Shown piece after piece: positions 36,873-46,134 of a stretch of 64,000 bases of DNA. A model generated the notes under the pieces. It was not told where the DNA came from and did not search any database. It saw only the letters and a list, made by a program, of their open reading frames with translations. The first letter of the stretch is position 1. Each line of letters starts with the position of its first letter. The position numbers and the translations under genes were made by a program. The stretch is from Brucella intermedia LMG 3301 (GTDB lineage: Bacteria > Pseudomonadota > Alphaproteobacteria > Rhizobiales > Rhizobiaceae): assembly GCF_000182645.1 (NCBI RefSeq), contig NZ_ACQA01000001.1, positions 992,001-1,056,000 on the forward strand, read 5' to 3'.

Positions 36873-39153
36873 ATGCTCTATTTTTCACGCTGGAAATCTG
36901 CCCTGATCTGGCTCGCGGTTCTCGTGAGCTTCATCATCGCTTCCCCCAACTTTTTCTCGCGTGAAACGCTGGCCAAACTGCCAGGCTTCCTGCCAAAGCA
37001 GCAGATCGCCCTCGGGCTGGATCTCTCCGGCGGCTCGCGCCTGGTCCTGCAAGTGCAGAATCCGGGACGAGGGGAACTCGAGCTCACGGCGAACATCATG
37101 CGCCAGCGCCTCGAGGAACTGGGATATGGCAAGCCCTTCGTCGAAACGGAAAACCGCAATCAGATTCGGGTTGAAGTTCCTGGCGTCTACGACGCGCAGC
37201 TTCTGAAGGACATTCTCAGCGTTCGTGGCAATTTCTCTTTCCGCGCCGTCGACAGCACGATGGGGCCGGATGACGCCATTCGTGGAACGCCGCCGGCCGA
37301 CAGTGAGGTCATCTACTCCTATGACGATCCGCCTGTCGGTTACCTCGTCAAGAAACAGCCGATCCTGACCGGCGCCAATGTGACCGACGCCAAGGCGACG
37401 CTGGCGGACGACGATACGGAACCCGTCATTACGCTGACGCTGGACGATGCGGGCCGAAAGAATCTCGCCGAAGCAACCTCGCAACTGGTTGGCGGAAGCT
37501 TTGCCATCGTTGTCGATAACCAGATCGTATCCGCGCCTGCCGTGGATGAAAAGCTCGACACGAATGAGCTGCAGATTTCCGGCGCTTTCGATCTTCAGGC
37601 GGCCAACAATATGGCGGTCGTGCTGCGTTCGGGCGCTCTGCCGCAAAACGTGACGGTTCTGGAAGAACGCACGATTGCATCCGCTCTGGGCGAAGATTAC
37701 GCCAGCGCCGCAGCATTGGCCGCTTTGCTGGCCGCGCTGCTCGTCGGTCTGTTCATGGTCTTGTCCTATGGCATCCTTGGTGTGATCGCGATGATCGCGC
37801 TCGCCGTCAACATCATCATCCTTACAGCCATACTTTCGCTGATCGGCGCATCGATCAGCCTTGCAAGTATCGCCGGTCTGGTGCTGACCATAGGTCTGGC
37901 CGTTGACGCTCACATCCTGATCTATGAACGTGTGCGCGAAGATCGCCGCAAGGGCTATTCCGTCGTCCAGGCAATGGAATCGGGCTTTTATCGCGCTCTT
38001 TTCAACCATCATCGATGCGAACCTTACCACGCTGATTGCGGCGCTCGTCCTGTTCCTGCTCGGCTCGGGAACAGTGCATGGTTTCGCGCTGACGGTCGCG
38101 GTCGGTATCGGCACGACGCTCTTCACCACGCTCACCTTCACGCGCCTGCTGATCGCGCAATGGGTGCGCACGGCCAAGCCGAAGGAAGTGCCGAAGCGGC
38201 GCCTGAAACTGGTCCCGACGGTAACGCACATTCCCTTCATGCGTCTCCAATTCGTCACGCTTGGCATTTCGGTCCTTGCCTGCGCGATTGTTGTCGCCTT
38301 GTTCGTCAATATCGGCTTCAACTATGGCATCGATTTCCGTGGCGGCTCGATGGTCGAACTGCAGGCGCGCAGCGGCGACGCCAATCTGGAGGATATCACC
38401 GAGCGGCTTACCGAGCTCAACATCGACAGCGCCCGTGTCCTGCCGGCAAAATCTCCGCGCTCCGCGCTCGTCATCATCGGCAGTCAGGAAGTCGGCGACG
38501 ATGCAGAACAAACCGTCGCCGTGAAGCTGCGCGGTGAGTTCGAGCAGGATTATTCATTCCAGCGCGTCGAAGTCGTTGGACCGACCGTTTCGGAACAGCT
38601 ATCCCGCGCCGGCATTCTGGCGGTCATTCTGTCGCTGATCGGCATCTTCATTTACGTGTGGGTCCGGTTCCGCTGGCAGCTTGCGCTTGGTGCGGTGCTG
38701 TCTACCCTGCACGACGTCATCATTCTGGCGGGCATGTTCATCGTGTTCCGCATGGAATTCAATCTGTGGAGCGTCGCGGCAATCCTGACCATCATCGGCT
38801 ATTCGCTGAACGATACGGTGGTGATCTACGACCGCGTGCGCGAGAACCTGCGCGTCTATAAAAGCGCGCCGCTGCCTGCCATCATCGACGCCTCGATCAA
38901 CCAGACGCTGTCGCGTACCTTGCTGACGTCCTTCGTGACATTCCTCGCACATATCCCGCTTTATGCCTTTGGCGGCGCGGATATTCGCAGTTTCGCGCTG
39001 GCATTGAGCGTGGGTATTATAGTGGCAAGCTACTCGTCGATCTTCATCGCGGCTCCTTTGCTGGTCCAGTTCGGCCTCAAGCCGCGCGGACCGAATGAGT
39101 CCAGCGATTCCATGGACGACGAATTGGCGCAATCGCTGAATTTGGAAAGCTGA
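36873..39153 (+). pseudogene. secDF: Fused SecDF protein-export membrane protein, broken by a +1 frameshift
   Basis: A single SecD-SecF fusion of about 759 residues uses the proton-motive force to help pull exported proteins across the membrane. The SecD part starts at ATG 36873 ([20 protein letters not shown]) with [14 protein letters not shown] and the SecD helices around [18 protein letters not shown]. Frame is lost at TTTT 37999-38002; dropping one T restores [20 protein letters not shown]. The SecF part has [14 protein letters not shown] and the SecF helices [20 protein letters not shown], ending at 39153. Read as two frames, the pieces would end at 38537 and restart inside SecD. As both halves are otherwise perfect, an extra base is probably an error. 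Confidence 0.92.
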
Positions 39154-39155
39154 CA

Positions 39156-39545
39156 ATGGCCCATGGGATAGAGATAAGAGAGGCCCATTTTCCCGGCCGC
39201 GCGCCCATTGATGCCTATGGCAATGGGGGCTTTCGCTTTGCGGAAATGTCGCATCGCGGATCGATCCTGTGTCTCCCCTCGGGAATTCACGGCTGGGAAC
39301 CCGCCACGCCGCCCTTGCTGGCTAAAGCCGATCTGGAAATGATCCTGGAACAGGCATCCGATATTGAAATCCTGCTGGTAGGCACGGGCATGGATCTGCG
39401 CCGGATTCCCGAAGACGTTCGCGCCATCTTGCGCGACCATCGCATTTCTTCCGATCCAATGAGCACCGGCGCTGCCGTTCGCACCTATAATGTGCTTCTG
39501 GCCGAAGATCGTGCGGTTGCGGCGGCGCTGATTGCTGTAGATTGA
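39156..39545 (+). CDS. Mth938-domain protein, NDUFAF3-like
   Basis: A 129-residue protein of the Mth938/DUF498 fold. It has the typical segments GYGNGGFRF-like start, GSILCLPSGIHGW, then ILLVGTGMDLRRIPEDVRAI and MSTGAAVRTYNVLLAEDR. It begins 3 bp after the secDF stop and ends 5 bp before the phytoene-synthase-like gene, so it is tightly within this operon. The human relative NDUFAF3 is a complex I assembly factor; the bacterial role is inferred to be similar. Confidence 0.88.
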   Translation: MAHGIEIREAHFPGRAPIDAYGNGGFRFAEMSHRGSILCLPSGIHGWEPATPPLLAKADLEMILEQASDIEILLVGTGMDLRRIPEDVRAILRDHRISSDPMSTGAAVRTYNVLLAEDRAVAAALIAVD

Positions 39546-39549
39546 TACC

Positions 39550-40383
39550 ATGAACGAGAATGAGGCACATTGCCTGGCACTGCTTCGCGAAGCTGACCGG
39601 GATCGCTACCTTTCGGTACTTTACGCGCCGGAAGACCGTCGCGGCGGTCTGGCTGCACTATACGCGTTCAATGCCGAAATTGCGCGTATTCGCGAACTGG
39701 TCCACGAACCGCTGCCGGGAGAGGTGCGCCTGCAATGGTGGCGTGATCTGATCAACGGCGAGGCGAGGGGCAGCGCAGAAGCGCATCCCGTTGCCGCAGC
39801 CCTTATCGGAACAATCGACAAATATGAATTGCCCCGAGCAGCCTTCGACAATTACTGCGAAGCGCGCATCTTTGATCTTTATGACGATCCGATGCCGAGC
39901 CGCAACGATCTGGAAGGTTATTGCGGGGAAACCGCTTCGGCGATCATCCAGCTGGCCGGTTTTATACTGGACCGGGACGCGGCGCAGGCACAGACCGAGA
40001 CAACCGGCCATGCCGGCGTCGCGCAGGCCGTGACCGGTTTGCTTCGTCTCATGCCCATTCATCGGCGGCGTGGGCAACTCTATGTCCCGGCGGATATGTT
40101 GCAGGCGGTGGGTGTGACTCGCGAGGTCTTCCTTGCCGGTGAAGACAAAGCGGCCACCGGACGCGTCATCAGCATCATGCTGGCTTTCGCGCGGGAGCAT
40201 CTGGCGATTTTTGAGAAAAGCAAGTCGCAACTGCCGAAGAGCCTTGCTCCGGCATTTTTGCCTTTGGCGCTTGTCCCGGCCTATCTGCGAGCAATCGAGC
40301 GCCTTGGCACCGAGACTGTGGAGAAGGTGGCGGACATTTCGGCTATTCGGAAACAATGGCTGATGTTCAGAGCCAGTTTCTAA
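39550..40383 (+). CDS. Squalene/phytoene synthase-like protein, NDUFAF6-like
   Basis: A 277-residue isoprenoid-synthase-fold protein. YAFNAEIARIRELVHEPLPG and RLQWWRDLINGEA align with phytoene synthases, and AFDNYCEARIFDLYDDPMPS with GYCGETASAIIQLAGF follow. The Asp-rich metal motifs (DxxxD with an adjacent Asp) are poorly kept: the first reads FNAEIARI, so prenyl condensation is doubtful. NDUFAF6, a complex I assembly factor, has the same fold with lost motifs. Position directly after the NDUFAF3-like gene supports that reading over carotenoid synthesis; no other carotenoid gene is in the window. Confidence 0.85.
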   Translation: MNENEAHCLALLREADRDRYLSVLYAPEDRRGGLAALYAFNAEIARIRELVHEPLPGEVRLQWWRDLINGEARGSAEAHPVAAALIGTIDKYELPRAAFDNYCEARIFDLYDDPMPSRNDLEGYCGETASAIIQLAGFILDRDAAQAQTETTGHAGVAQAVTGLLRLMPIHRRRGQLYVPADMLQAVGVTREVFLAGEDKAATGRVISIMLAFAREHLAIFEKSKSQLPKSLAPAFLPLALVPAYLRAIERLGTETVEKVADISAIRKQWLMFRASF

Positions 40384-40399
40384 GCATTCAAAAAGGAGA

Positions 40400-40425
40400 G
40401 GCTTCAGTCCATTCGAACTGAAGCC
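40400..40425. terminator. Terminator-like hairpin between convergent genes
   Basis: GGCTTCAGT (40400-40408) pairs with ACTGAAGCC (40417-40425) around CCATTCGA; AAAAAGG lies on the left, giving a T-run for the minus-strand trmFO transcript. Confidence 0.75.
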
Positions 40426-40435
40426 CATCGCAATA

Positions 40436-41839
40436 TCACTCGGCCAACCCAAGCCATTGCCTACAATCAGCCAGAGCACGCGCGGAAAGCGCACGCTTCT
40501 TGGCAATTGTCTTTTCCTTGCCGCGCAGGCGCTTGCCTTCAGGCTTGGGAACATCAACAGGCGGGAACAGGCCGAAATTGACATTCATCGGCTGGAACGA
40601 ACGTTTACCGGGTTCGTCATCCGCCACGATATGCCCACCCGTAATATGCCCGAGCAGGGCACCGAATGCGGTGGTTCCCGGAGGCGGCGTCAGTGTCTGT
40701 CCAAGCTTTTCCGCAGCAGTGAAACGGCCTGCCAGCAAGCCGATCGCTGACGATTCCACATAGCCTTCGCAGCCCGTAACCTGACCGGCAAAGCGCAGTG
40801 TCTCGCGTGATTTCAGTCGAAGCGTAGCGTCGAGCAGCACGGGAGAATTCAGATAAGTGTTGCGGTGAAGGCCGCCGAGACGCGCAAATTCCGCATTTTC
40901 CAGACCCGGAATCATTTTGAAGATGCCTGTCTGCGAGCCATATTTCAGCTTCGTCTGGAAGCCGACCATGTTGTAGAGCGTGCCGAGCGCATTGTCCTGG
41001 CGAAGCTGCACGACAGCATAGGGCTTTACAGTCGGGTTATGCGCATTGGTAAGGCCCATCGGCTTCATCGGGCCGTGGCGCAAGGTTTCCGGCCCCCGTT
41101 CGGCCATGACCTCGATCGGCAGGCAGCCATCGAAATAGGGTGTGCCTTCCCACTCCTTGAAGTCGGTCTTGTCGCCTTCAACCAGTGCGGCGACGAAGGC
41201 CTCATACTGCTCCTTGTCCATCGGGCAGTTGATATAGTCCTTGCCGGTGCCGCCGGGGCCAACCTTGTCATAGCGGGACTGGAACCAGCACACATCCATA
41301 TTGATCGAATCAAAATGGATGATCGGCGCAATGGCATCGAAGAAGGCCAGAGCGTCCGCGCCGGTTTGCGCCTGAATGGCCTCCGCCAGTGAAGGCGCGG
41401 TCAGGGGGCCAGTGGCAACGATGGTCGTGCCCCATTCCGCCGGAGGCAGGCCGGTGACTTCTTCCCGAACAATGGTAATCAGCGGATGGGCTTCAAGCCT
41501 GGCCGTGACGGCTTGCGAAAAGCCTTCGCGGTCGACGGCCAGCGCACCGCCAGCTGGAACCTGATGTGCATCGGCGCAAGCCATGATGAGCGAACCGGCG
41601 AGGCGCATCTCGGCATGAAGGACGCCGACGGCATTGGTTTCGGCATCATCCGAGCGGAATGAATTGGAACAGACCAGCTCGGCAAGCTGCTCGGTCTTGT
41701 GGGCATCGGTGCCGCGCACGGGGCGCATTTCGTGCAGTATGACGGGCACGCCCGCCTGCGCGAGCTGCCATGCAGCTTCAGAACCGGCAAGGCCGCCGCC
41801 GACGACGTGAACGGGAGTAAGATCGGATGTGTTTGACAT
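40436..41839 (-). CDS. trmFO: Methylenetetrahydrofolate-tRNA-(uracil-5-)-methyltransferase
   Basis: A folate- and FAD-dependent enzyme making 5-methyluridine at tRNA position 54. About 467 residues. The FAD site is [18 protein letters not shown], and further hallmarks are [17 protein letters not shown], the [12 protein letters not shown] block, [12 protein letters not shown] and [11 protein letters not shown] set the start at ATG 41839 ([15 protein letters not shown]); ATGs at 41845 and 41851 would add two to four residues, while the frame open to 41923 overlaps small-RNA terminator sequence. It lies downstream of the cuckoo RNA terminator. Confidence 0.94.
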   Translation of the reverse strand: MSNTSDLTPVHVVGGGLAGSEAAWQLAQAGVPVILHEMRPVRGTDAHKTEQLAELVCSNSFRSDDAETNAVGVLHAEMRLAGSLIMACADAHQVPAGGALAVDREGFSQAVTARLEAHPLITIVREEVTGLPPAEWGTTIVATGPLTAPSLAEAIQAQTGADALAFFDAIAPIIHFDSINMDVCWFQSRYDKVGPGGTGKDYINCPMDKEQYEAFVAALVEGDKTDFKEWEGTPYFDGCLPIEVMAERGPETLRHGPMKPMGLTNAHNPTVKPYAVVQLRQDNALGTLYNMVGFQTKLKYGSQTGIFKMIPGLENAEFARLGGLHRNTYLNSPVLLDATLRLKSRETLRFAGQVTGCEGYVESSAIGLLAGRFTAAEKLGQTLTPPPGTTAFGALLGHITGGHIVADDEPGKRSFQPMNVNFGLFPPVDVPKPEGKRLRGKEKTIAKKRALSARALADCRQWLGLAE

Positions 41840-41906
41840 GGCCATTCCCATATCGCCTTTGCAGGGCGCCTTCAATGGAGAAGGCTGGCTAGACGGGAAA
41901 GGAGCC

Positions 41907-41955
41907 GCAAAAAGAAATGGCATCCGTCGCGGGAGGAGGAGCGACGGATGCCATT
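41907..41955 (-). terminator. Terminator formed by the last cuckoo hairpin
   Basis: On the minus strand a 15-bp perfect stem (41955-41941 with 41930-41916) encloses the loop TCCTCCTCCC and is followed directly by TCTTTTT. The same hairpin therefore carries the anti-Shine-Dalgarno-like loop and ends transcription of the DUF1127-cuckoo unit. Confidence 0.88.
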
Positions 41956-41993
41956 ATAGTAAGACCGGTGTTGGGAGGAGGAGAACCGGTCTT
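41907..41993 (-). ncRNA. Cuckoo/CcsR-like small RNA, second copy (two CCUCCUCCC hairpins)
   Basis: Minus-strand RNA with two hairpins whose loops expose UCCUCCUCCC. The first has arms at 41985-41993 and 41961-41969 (9 bp, core loop 41973-41982). The second has arms at 41941-41955 and 41916-41930 (15 bp, core loop 41931-41940) and is also the terminator. The two lie only a few bases apart. The stem sequences differ fully between hairpins while the loop is constant, so the loop is what is being kept. CcsR/cuckoo RNAs of Rhodobacter and rhizobia have this two-hairpin form and follow a DUF1127 gene, as here. Expected targets are G-rich ribosome-site regions of mRNAs. Confidence 0.85.
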
Positions 41994-42066
41994 GTTATCG
42001 CCAAACCTGGGAGGAGGATGGTTTGGCGATGAACCAAGTCTGGTGGGAGGAGGAGCCAGACTTGGA
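41994..42066 (-). ncRNA. Cuckoo/CcsR-like small RNA, first copy (two CCUCCUCCC hairpins)
   Basis: Minus-strand RNA nearest the DUF1127 gene. Its hairpins have arms 42056-42065 with 42034-42043 (10 bp, core loop 42045-42054) and 42020-42030 with 41997-42007 (11 bp, core loop 42009-42018). Both loops read UCCUCCUCCC on the RNA. Only three bases separate the hairpins, and three separate this copy from the next, so mature RNAs must be cut from one precursor; in Rhodobacter this needs RNase E. A small TCCC-TATC-GGGA hairpin at 42071-42082 lies between it and the DUF1127 stop. Identification rests on the loop motif, hairpin pairing and neighbour gene. Confidence 0.85.
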
Positions 42067-42102
42067 GAAATCCCTATCGGGAAAATTATGAGGCCCGTTG
42101 AA

Positions 42103-42249
42103 TTAGCGAGCCTTGGTCTGGCGAGCCACGAACGGAATGTCCGCGCGGGAGATGCCAAGATCGTTCAGCTCACGGGTGGAGAGCTGGCTGAGTTCATTGA
42201 CGGTGTCGCGGTAACGGCGCCAGTTGTTGTAAGAGCGAAGCAGGTTCAT
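42103..42249 (-). CDS. DUF1127 small arginine-rich protein, cuckoo-RNA-linked (CcaF1-like)
   Basis: A 48-residue basic protein, MNLLRSYNNWRRYRDTVNEL in its first 20 residues, then LSTRELNDLGISRADIP in the conserved DUF1127 part (R25, E26, L27, D30, L31, G32, I33 of the family pattern), ending QTKAR. The four-hairpin small RNA array begins 37 bp after its stop on the same strand, which is the gene-RNA layout known from Rhodobacter CcaF1 and CcsR1-4. The protein there binds RNA and affects small RNA maturation. ATG 42249 has GAAGGAATA about 5 nt upstream. I expect stress-induced co-transcription. Confidence 0.92.
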   Translation of the reverse strand: MNLLRSYNNWRRYRDTVNELSQLSTRELNDLGISRADIPFVARQTKAR

Positions 42250-42313
42250 CGTGCTATTCCTTCATCGTTGAGGAACTGGAGTTCTGTTCAATTCATCTCG
42301 TTTGTTGCCCATG

Positions 42314-42342
42314 ATATAAGCTATTGTTTTCGCAGGTTGCAG
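42314..42342 (-). promoter_or_regulatory. Candidate promoter of the DUF1127-cuckoo RNA unit
   Basis: On the minus strand CTGCAA (42342-42337), a 17-bp spacer and TTATAT (42319-42314) stand about 65 bp before the DUF1127 start. The fit to a vegetative or RpoH-type promoter is only moderate. Homologous loci in Rhodobacter are driven by RpoHI/RpoHII. Confidence 0.35.
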
Positions 42343-42523
42343 ACCCGACTTTGCATAGCTGCCTTGCGGGCTCTGCACGTCACCCTAAATCGATTAGAGT
42401 GGCAGGGCACAAAATTGCCGCAAAGCGATTTGATCCACTCTTTGCCGGCTGCGCGGTTTCCTATATGTTCTCAACCGCTTACGGTTGCGGCAGCAACAAC
42501 TGACGGAATGAGCAGGAGCTAAT

Positions 42524-43654
42524 TTGTCATTTTCCATTTCTGTTGAACGCCTGATAGAGCGATGGCAGCGGGACGGCCTGATCGATGCGGAGACTGCATC
42601 GAAACTGAATGCCGACCTTGAAAAACGAGCTTCGGTCTTCAGTCTCGGTTCCGTTCTGGCCACCCTTGGCGGGCTGCTCCTTGGTGCAGCCGTTATCATG
42701 CTCGTCGCCGCCAACTGGCAGGAAATGCCGCGTCTTATGCGCATCGGCCTCATATTCGTTCTTATATGGGCAAGCTATCTCGGTGGTGCGTGGCGGCAAG
42801 CGCGGGGTGACAAGCTGTTTCCGCCAGTATGCTATATTGTAGGCGCTGCATCCTTCGGAGCGGGGCTGGCGCTTGTAGGGCAAATGTATCATTTGTCCGG
42901 CGACATCCATTCCGCGGCAATCTACTGGTCTGTCGGTGTCCTGATTTCGGCCTTTCTTCTGCGCGCCCCGGTGCTGGCTGCATTTGGGGCAGCCGTCGCC
43001 TGCTTCTATCTTTCGACATATGTGTTCGACACGTCATCTTATGATGACTTGACCTATCGCTGGGTCGGACCGCTGCTATTGGCGTTCGGTGCCGCTGCGG
43101 CGTTGTTCACGCACTCGCGGCATGCGGCGCACCTGTGGGCGATGTTCTCCATAGGCTGGGCTTTGCTCATCTATGCGGAGCGCGAAAGCAATACCGTGCT
43201 GGTGCTTATGCTGATCGTGGGTATTGGTCTCATACTGGCCGACGGTTTTGCCCATGCAACAATGCAGAGACTGACCCGCTTCGCTCATCCGCTCGCGGCC
43301 TATGGCCTGCTTCTGGCGCTGCTGTCGCTCGTCACGCTTCAACTCAACCAGATGTTTTCCTATTCCAGCATTTCCGCAGGTCTGGACAGGGATATAGTAT
43401 ATAGCATCTTCATTCTGGCGCTTGCGATCGGAGCGATTGCGGTAGCCGGGCGGAACAATGGCGGGTTGCGCTCCATCGCCTATGCCGCATTTTCGATCCA
43501 GGTTCTCTATCTGGCTTTCGAAACGGTCGGCACGATGATCGGCACCTCCGGCTTCTTCCTGACTGCGGGCATTCTGGTCCTGCTGCTGGCGGCATTCGTG
43601 CGGCGCATGGAGAACCGGTTCGGAAGGAAAAGCAGCGTGGAGGTGCATCCATGA
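42524..43654 (+). CDS. DUF2157 polytopic membrane protein
   Basis: A 376-residue inner-membrane protein. A cytoplasmic N-terminus (LIERWQRDGLIDAETASKLN) with the DUF2157 pattern precedes about ten membrane segments from residue 43 to 360, including SLGSVLATLGGLLLGAAVIML. The start is TTG 42524 with AGCAGGAGC 6 nt upstream. It overlaps the next gene by four bases (ATGA at 43651-43654). This DUF2157 plus GDYXXLXY pairing is a recurring two-gene unit; function is unknown. Confidence 0.88.
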   Translation: MSFSISVERLIERWQRDGLIDAETASKLNADLEKRASVFSLGSVLATLGGLLLGAAVIMLVAANWQEMPRLMRIGLIFVLIWASYLGGAWRQARGDKLFPPVCYIVGAASFGAGLALVGQMYHLSGDIHSAAIYWSVGVLISAFLLRAPVLAAFGAAVACFYLSTYVFDTSSYDDLTYRWVGPLLLAFGAAAALFTHSRHAAHLWAMFSIGWALLIYAERESNTVLVLMLIVGIGLILADGFAHATMQRLTRFAHPLAAYGLLLALLSLVTLQLNQMFSYSSISAGLDRDIVYSIFILALAIGAIAVAGRNNGGLRSIAYAAFSIQVLYLAFETVGTMIGTSGFFLTAGILVLLLAAFVRRMENRFGRKSSVEVHP

Positions 43655-44220
43655 CCACCCGGTTCAGATGGCTCTATGTAGGGGCGGCCATAACCGCATT
43701 GCTGCAAACGGGCATTCTTTATGCCGCCATTGAAAAGCGCGCCTCGATCCTGCGCTCCGGCGCGGAAGTGACGCTCCAGACGGAGCCTTTCGACCCGCGT
43801 GATCTGATGCGTGGTGACTATGTCGTTCTTGCCTACGAGATTTCCAGCCTCGCGAGGAAGGAGATCGGCGGTACGCCTTCCGCCGGTTCGCGAGCCGTCT
43901 ATGTGGCGGTAAAGCCCGACGCCAACGGCATAGCGCGGATTTCACGCGCTTCATTCGCTCCTCTTTCGGACCTTGCTGCGGACGAAGTGCAGATTCGCGG
44001 CGAAGCCGCATCCTCCATATCCGATGATCCGCAATCGAATGTTCGTCTCAATTTCGGCATCGAACGATATTATGTACCTGAAGGGCAGGGACGGGCGATC
44101 GAGGACAGCCAGCGAGAGCGTCGCATCACCGCCGTTGTTGCGGTCGATCCGAAAGGCGCGCCGGTCATCAAAGCCCTGCAAGACGATGGAAGGCAGCTCT
44201 ATCAGGAGCCGCTATATTGA
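43651..44220 (+). CDS. GDYXXLXY-domain membrane-anchored protein
   Basis: A 189-residue protein. One N-terminal membrane segment (residues 8-26, YVGAAITALLQTGILYAAI) is followed by the name-giving RGDYVVLAYEIS (about residues 54-65). A conserved later element is FGIERYYVPEGQG. The bulk should lie in the periplasm. Its start overlaps the DUF2157 stop, so both are made together and probably form one complex. Function unknown. Confidence 0.87.
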   Translation: MTTRFRWLYVGAAITALLQTGILYAAIEKRASILRSGAEVTLQTEPFDPRDLMRGDYVVLAYEISSLARKEIGGTPSAGSRAVYVAVKPDANGIARISRASFAPLSDLAADEVQIRGEAASSISDDPQSNVRLNFGIERYYVPEGQGRAIEDSQRERRITAVVAVDPKGAPVIKALQDDGRQLYQEPLY

Positions 44221-44445
44221 CCCTGACGGCACCTCCTTTTTGAAAAGGGTTGGCTGATGTCACAGGATCGCTATATAGAGGCGGAAAAGGGCAGCCAGAG
44301 CGAACCCGGTAATTCTCTCCGGGAAGGTGGCTTTTTTCCTTTGAACCGGGAAAATTGGATGATATAGAGACGCGCGCTTTCGAGGGGCGGTTCAATATCT
44401 GAGACGAATAATGGTGTGTTCTGAGGAACGCGCTTCGGTTCAGAA

Positions 44446-44528
44446 GCGGATGTGGCGAAATTGGTAGACGCACCAGATTTAGGTTCTGGCGGGAGACCGT
44501 GGGGGTTCGAGTCCCTCCATCCGCACCA
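44446..44528 (+). tRNA. tRNA-Leu (anticodon UAG)
   Basis: GCGGATG pairs with CATCCGC as the acceptor stem; the D-arm holds AATTGGTAGA. The anticodon stem CCAGA/TCTGG encloses TTTAGGT, so the anticodon is UAG, reading CUN codons. A variable arm (CGGGAGACCGT) of class II type precedes GGGGGTTCGAGTCCCTC. The 3' CCA is encoded. Confidence 0.97.
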
Positions 44529-44616
44529 ACTGCCATAAGGCAAAAGAATTTCTCTCCCGCGACAAGGCAAGAAAGCCGGTGACGGCGGGACAATGACAAG
44601 AAGTGAAGGTTTGAAC

Positions 44617-46050
44617 ATGCAGGTTACCGAAACGCTCAATGAAGGGCTGAAGCGCGAGATCAAAGTCGTGGTTCCGGCCAAGGACCTCGAAGCCAAGCTC
44701 TCGGAGCGGCTCGAAACTGCGCGCGGTCGCGCCAAGATCAACGGCTTCCGTCCGGGCAAGGTTCCTGCAGGTCATCTGCGCAAGATGTACGGCAAGTCCT
44801 TCATGGCCGAGATCGTCAACGAAATCCTCAACGATTCGTCGCGCTCGATTCTCGCTGACCGTAACGAAAAGTCGGCCACCCAGCCTGAAGTCATCATGTC
44901 TGAAGACGAAAAAGAGGCCGAAAAGGTTCTCGACGGCAAGGCCGATTTCGTTTTCTCGCTGAACTACGAAGTTCTGCCGGCAATCGAAGTCAAGGACTTC
45001 TCCAAGATCGCCGTTACCCGTGAAGTCGTCGATATTTCCGATGAGGAAGTCGACGAGCAGGTCAAGCGCATCGCTTCTTCGACCCGCACCTTCGAAACCA
45101 AGAAGGGCAAGGCAGAAAACGAAGATCGCGTTACCATCGATTACCTGGGCAAGCTCGACGGCGAGCCGTTCGAAGGCGGCGCCGACAACGACGCGCAGCT
45201 TGTTCTCGGTTCCGGCCAGTTCATTCCGGGCTTCGAAGAGCAGCTCGTTGGCCTCAAGGCTGGCGACGAGAAGGTCATCAACGTTACGTTCCCTGCTGAA
45301 TACGGTGCCGCTCACCTGGCTGGCAAGGAAGCTACCTTTGACATCAAGGTCAAGGAAGTTGCCAAGCCGAACGAACTCGTTCTTGATGACGAAGCCGCAA
45401 AGAAGCTCGGCATCGAATCGCTTGAGCGTCTGCGTCAGGTTGTTCGCGAACAGATCGAAAGCCAGTACGGCCAGATCACCCGCCAGAAGGTAAAGCGTCA
45501 GATTCTCGATGCGCTGGACGGTGACTACCAGTTCGAAACGCCGCAGAAGCTTGTTGACGCTGAGTTCAACAACATCTGGCAGCAGATCAACTTCGACCTG
45601 CAGCAGGCTGGCCGCACGTTCGAAGACGAAGAGACCACCGAAGAAGCTGCTCGCGAAGAATATCGCAAGCTCGCTGAACGTCGCGTTCGTCTTGGCCTCG
45701 TTCTCTCCGAAATCGGCGAGAAGGCAGGCGTGGAAGTGACGGAAGAAGAACTGCAGCGCGCTGTTTACGACCAGGTTCGTCGCTATCCGGGCCAGGAAAA
45801 GGAAATCTACGAATTCCTGCGCAAGACGCCGGATGCCGTTGCCAACCTGCGCGCCCCGATCTTCGAAGAAAAGGTCGTCGACCATCTGCTCGCCAACATC
45901 AGCGTGACCGACAAGAAGGTTTCGAAGGAAGAGCTGACGGCTGAAGACGAAGATGCAGCTTCGGAAGCAAAGCCTGCCAAGAAGGCTGCCGCGAAGAAGA
46001 AGGCTGCTCCCAAGAAGAAGGCCGACGAAGACAAGTCCGAAGAGGCTTAA
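44617..46050 (+). CDS. tig: Trigger factor (ribosome-associated chaperone, peptidyl-prolyl isomerase)
   Basis: A 477-residue chaperone that binds near the ribosomal exit tunnel. The ribosome-binding N-terminal domain has the signature GFRPGKVP (residues 46-53). The FKBP-type PPIase domain runs from about 160 ([19 protein letters not shown]) to 245, and the helical C-terminal domain follows. An unusual Ala/Lys-rich tail ([20 protein letters not shown]) ends the protein, as in close relatives. I chose ATG 44617 ([15 protein letters not shown]), with GAAGG upstream, over the in-frame ATG at 44593. A strong terminator follows. Confidence 0.95.
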   Translation: MQVTETLNEGLKREIKVVVPAKDLEAKLSERLETARGRAKINGFRPGKVPAGHLRKMYGKSFMAEIVNEILNDSSRSILADRNEKSATQPEVIMSEDEKEAEKVLDGKADFVFSLNYEVLPAIEVKDFSKIAVTREVVDISDEEVDEQVKRIASSTRTFETKKGKAENEDRVTIDYLGKLDGEPFEGGADNDAQLVLGSGQFIPGFEEQLVGLKAGDEKVINVTFPAEYGAAHLAGKEATFDIKVKEVAKPNELVLDDEAAKKLGIESLERLRQVVREQIESQYGQITRQKVKRQILDALDGDYQFETPQKLVDAEFNNIWQQINFDLQQAGRTFEDEETTEEAAREEYRKLAERRVRLGLVLSEIGEKAGVEVTEEELQRAVYDQVRRYPGQEKEIYEFLRKTPDAVANLRAPIFEEKVVDHLLANISVTDKKVSKEELTAEDEDAASEAKPAKKAAAKKKAAPKKKADEDKSEEA

Positions 46051-46073
46051 TTCTTCCTGGTTTGATTTATATG

Positions 46074-46106
46074 AAAAGGCCGCGCACTGCGCGGCCTTTT
46101 CATTTC
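46074..46106 (+). terminator. Rho-independent terminator after tig
   Basis: AAAAGGCCGCGC (46074-46085) pairs perfectly with GCGCGGCCTTTT (46089-46100) around ACT, followed by CATTTC. It is a strong stem directly after the tig stop. Confidence 0.92.
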
Positions 46107-46134
46107 AAGTGCAATTCGCGGTCGAGGGTGTGAC

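Noticed and set aside
36885..38321. A 478-codon minus-strand open frame inside secDF
   Set aside because: Shadow of the SecD coding sequence; no known fold or motif.
39550..40383. Carotenoid or hopanoid biosynthesis gene
   Set aside because: The Asp-rich catalytic motifs are not kept and no other pathway gene is nearby; the NDUFAF6-like reading fits the position better.
41907..42066. Reading the four GGAGGAGG hairpins as a plus-strand translated repeat or ribosome-site cluster
   Set aside because: The T-tract after the last stem, the DUF1127 gene and the known CCUCCUCCC RNAs all point to the minus strand.
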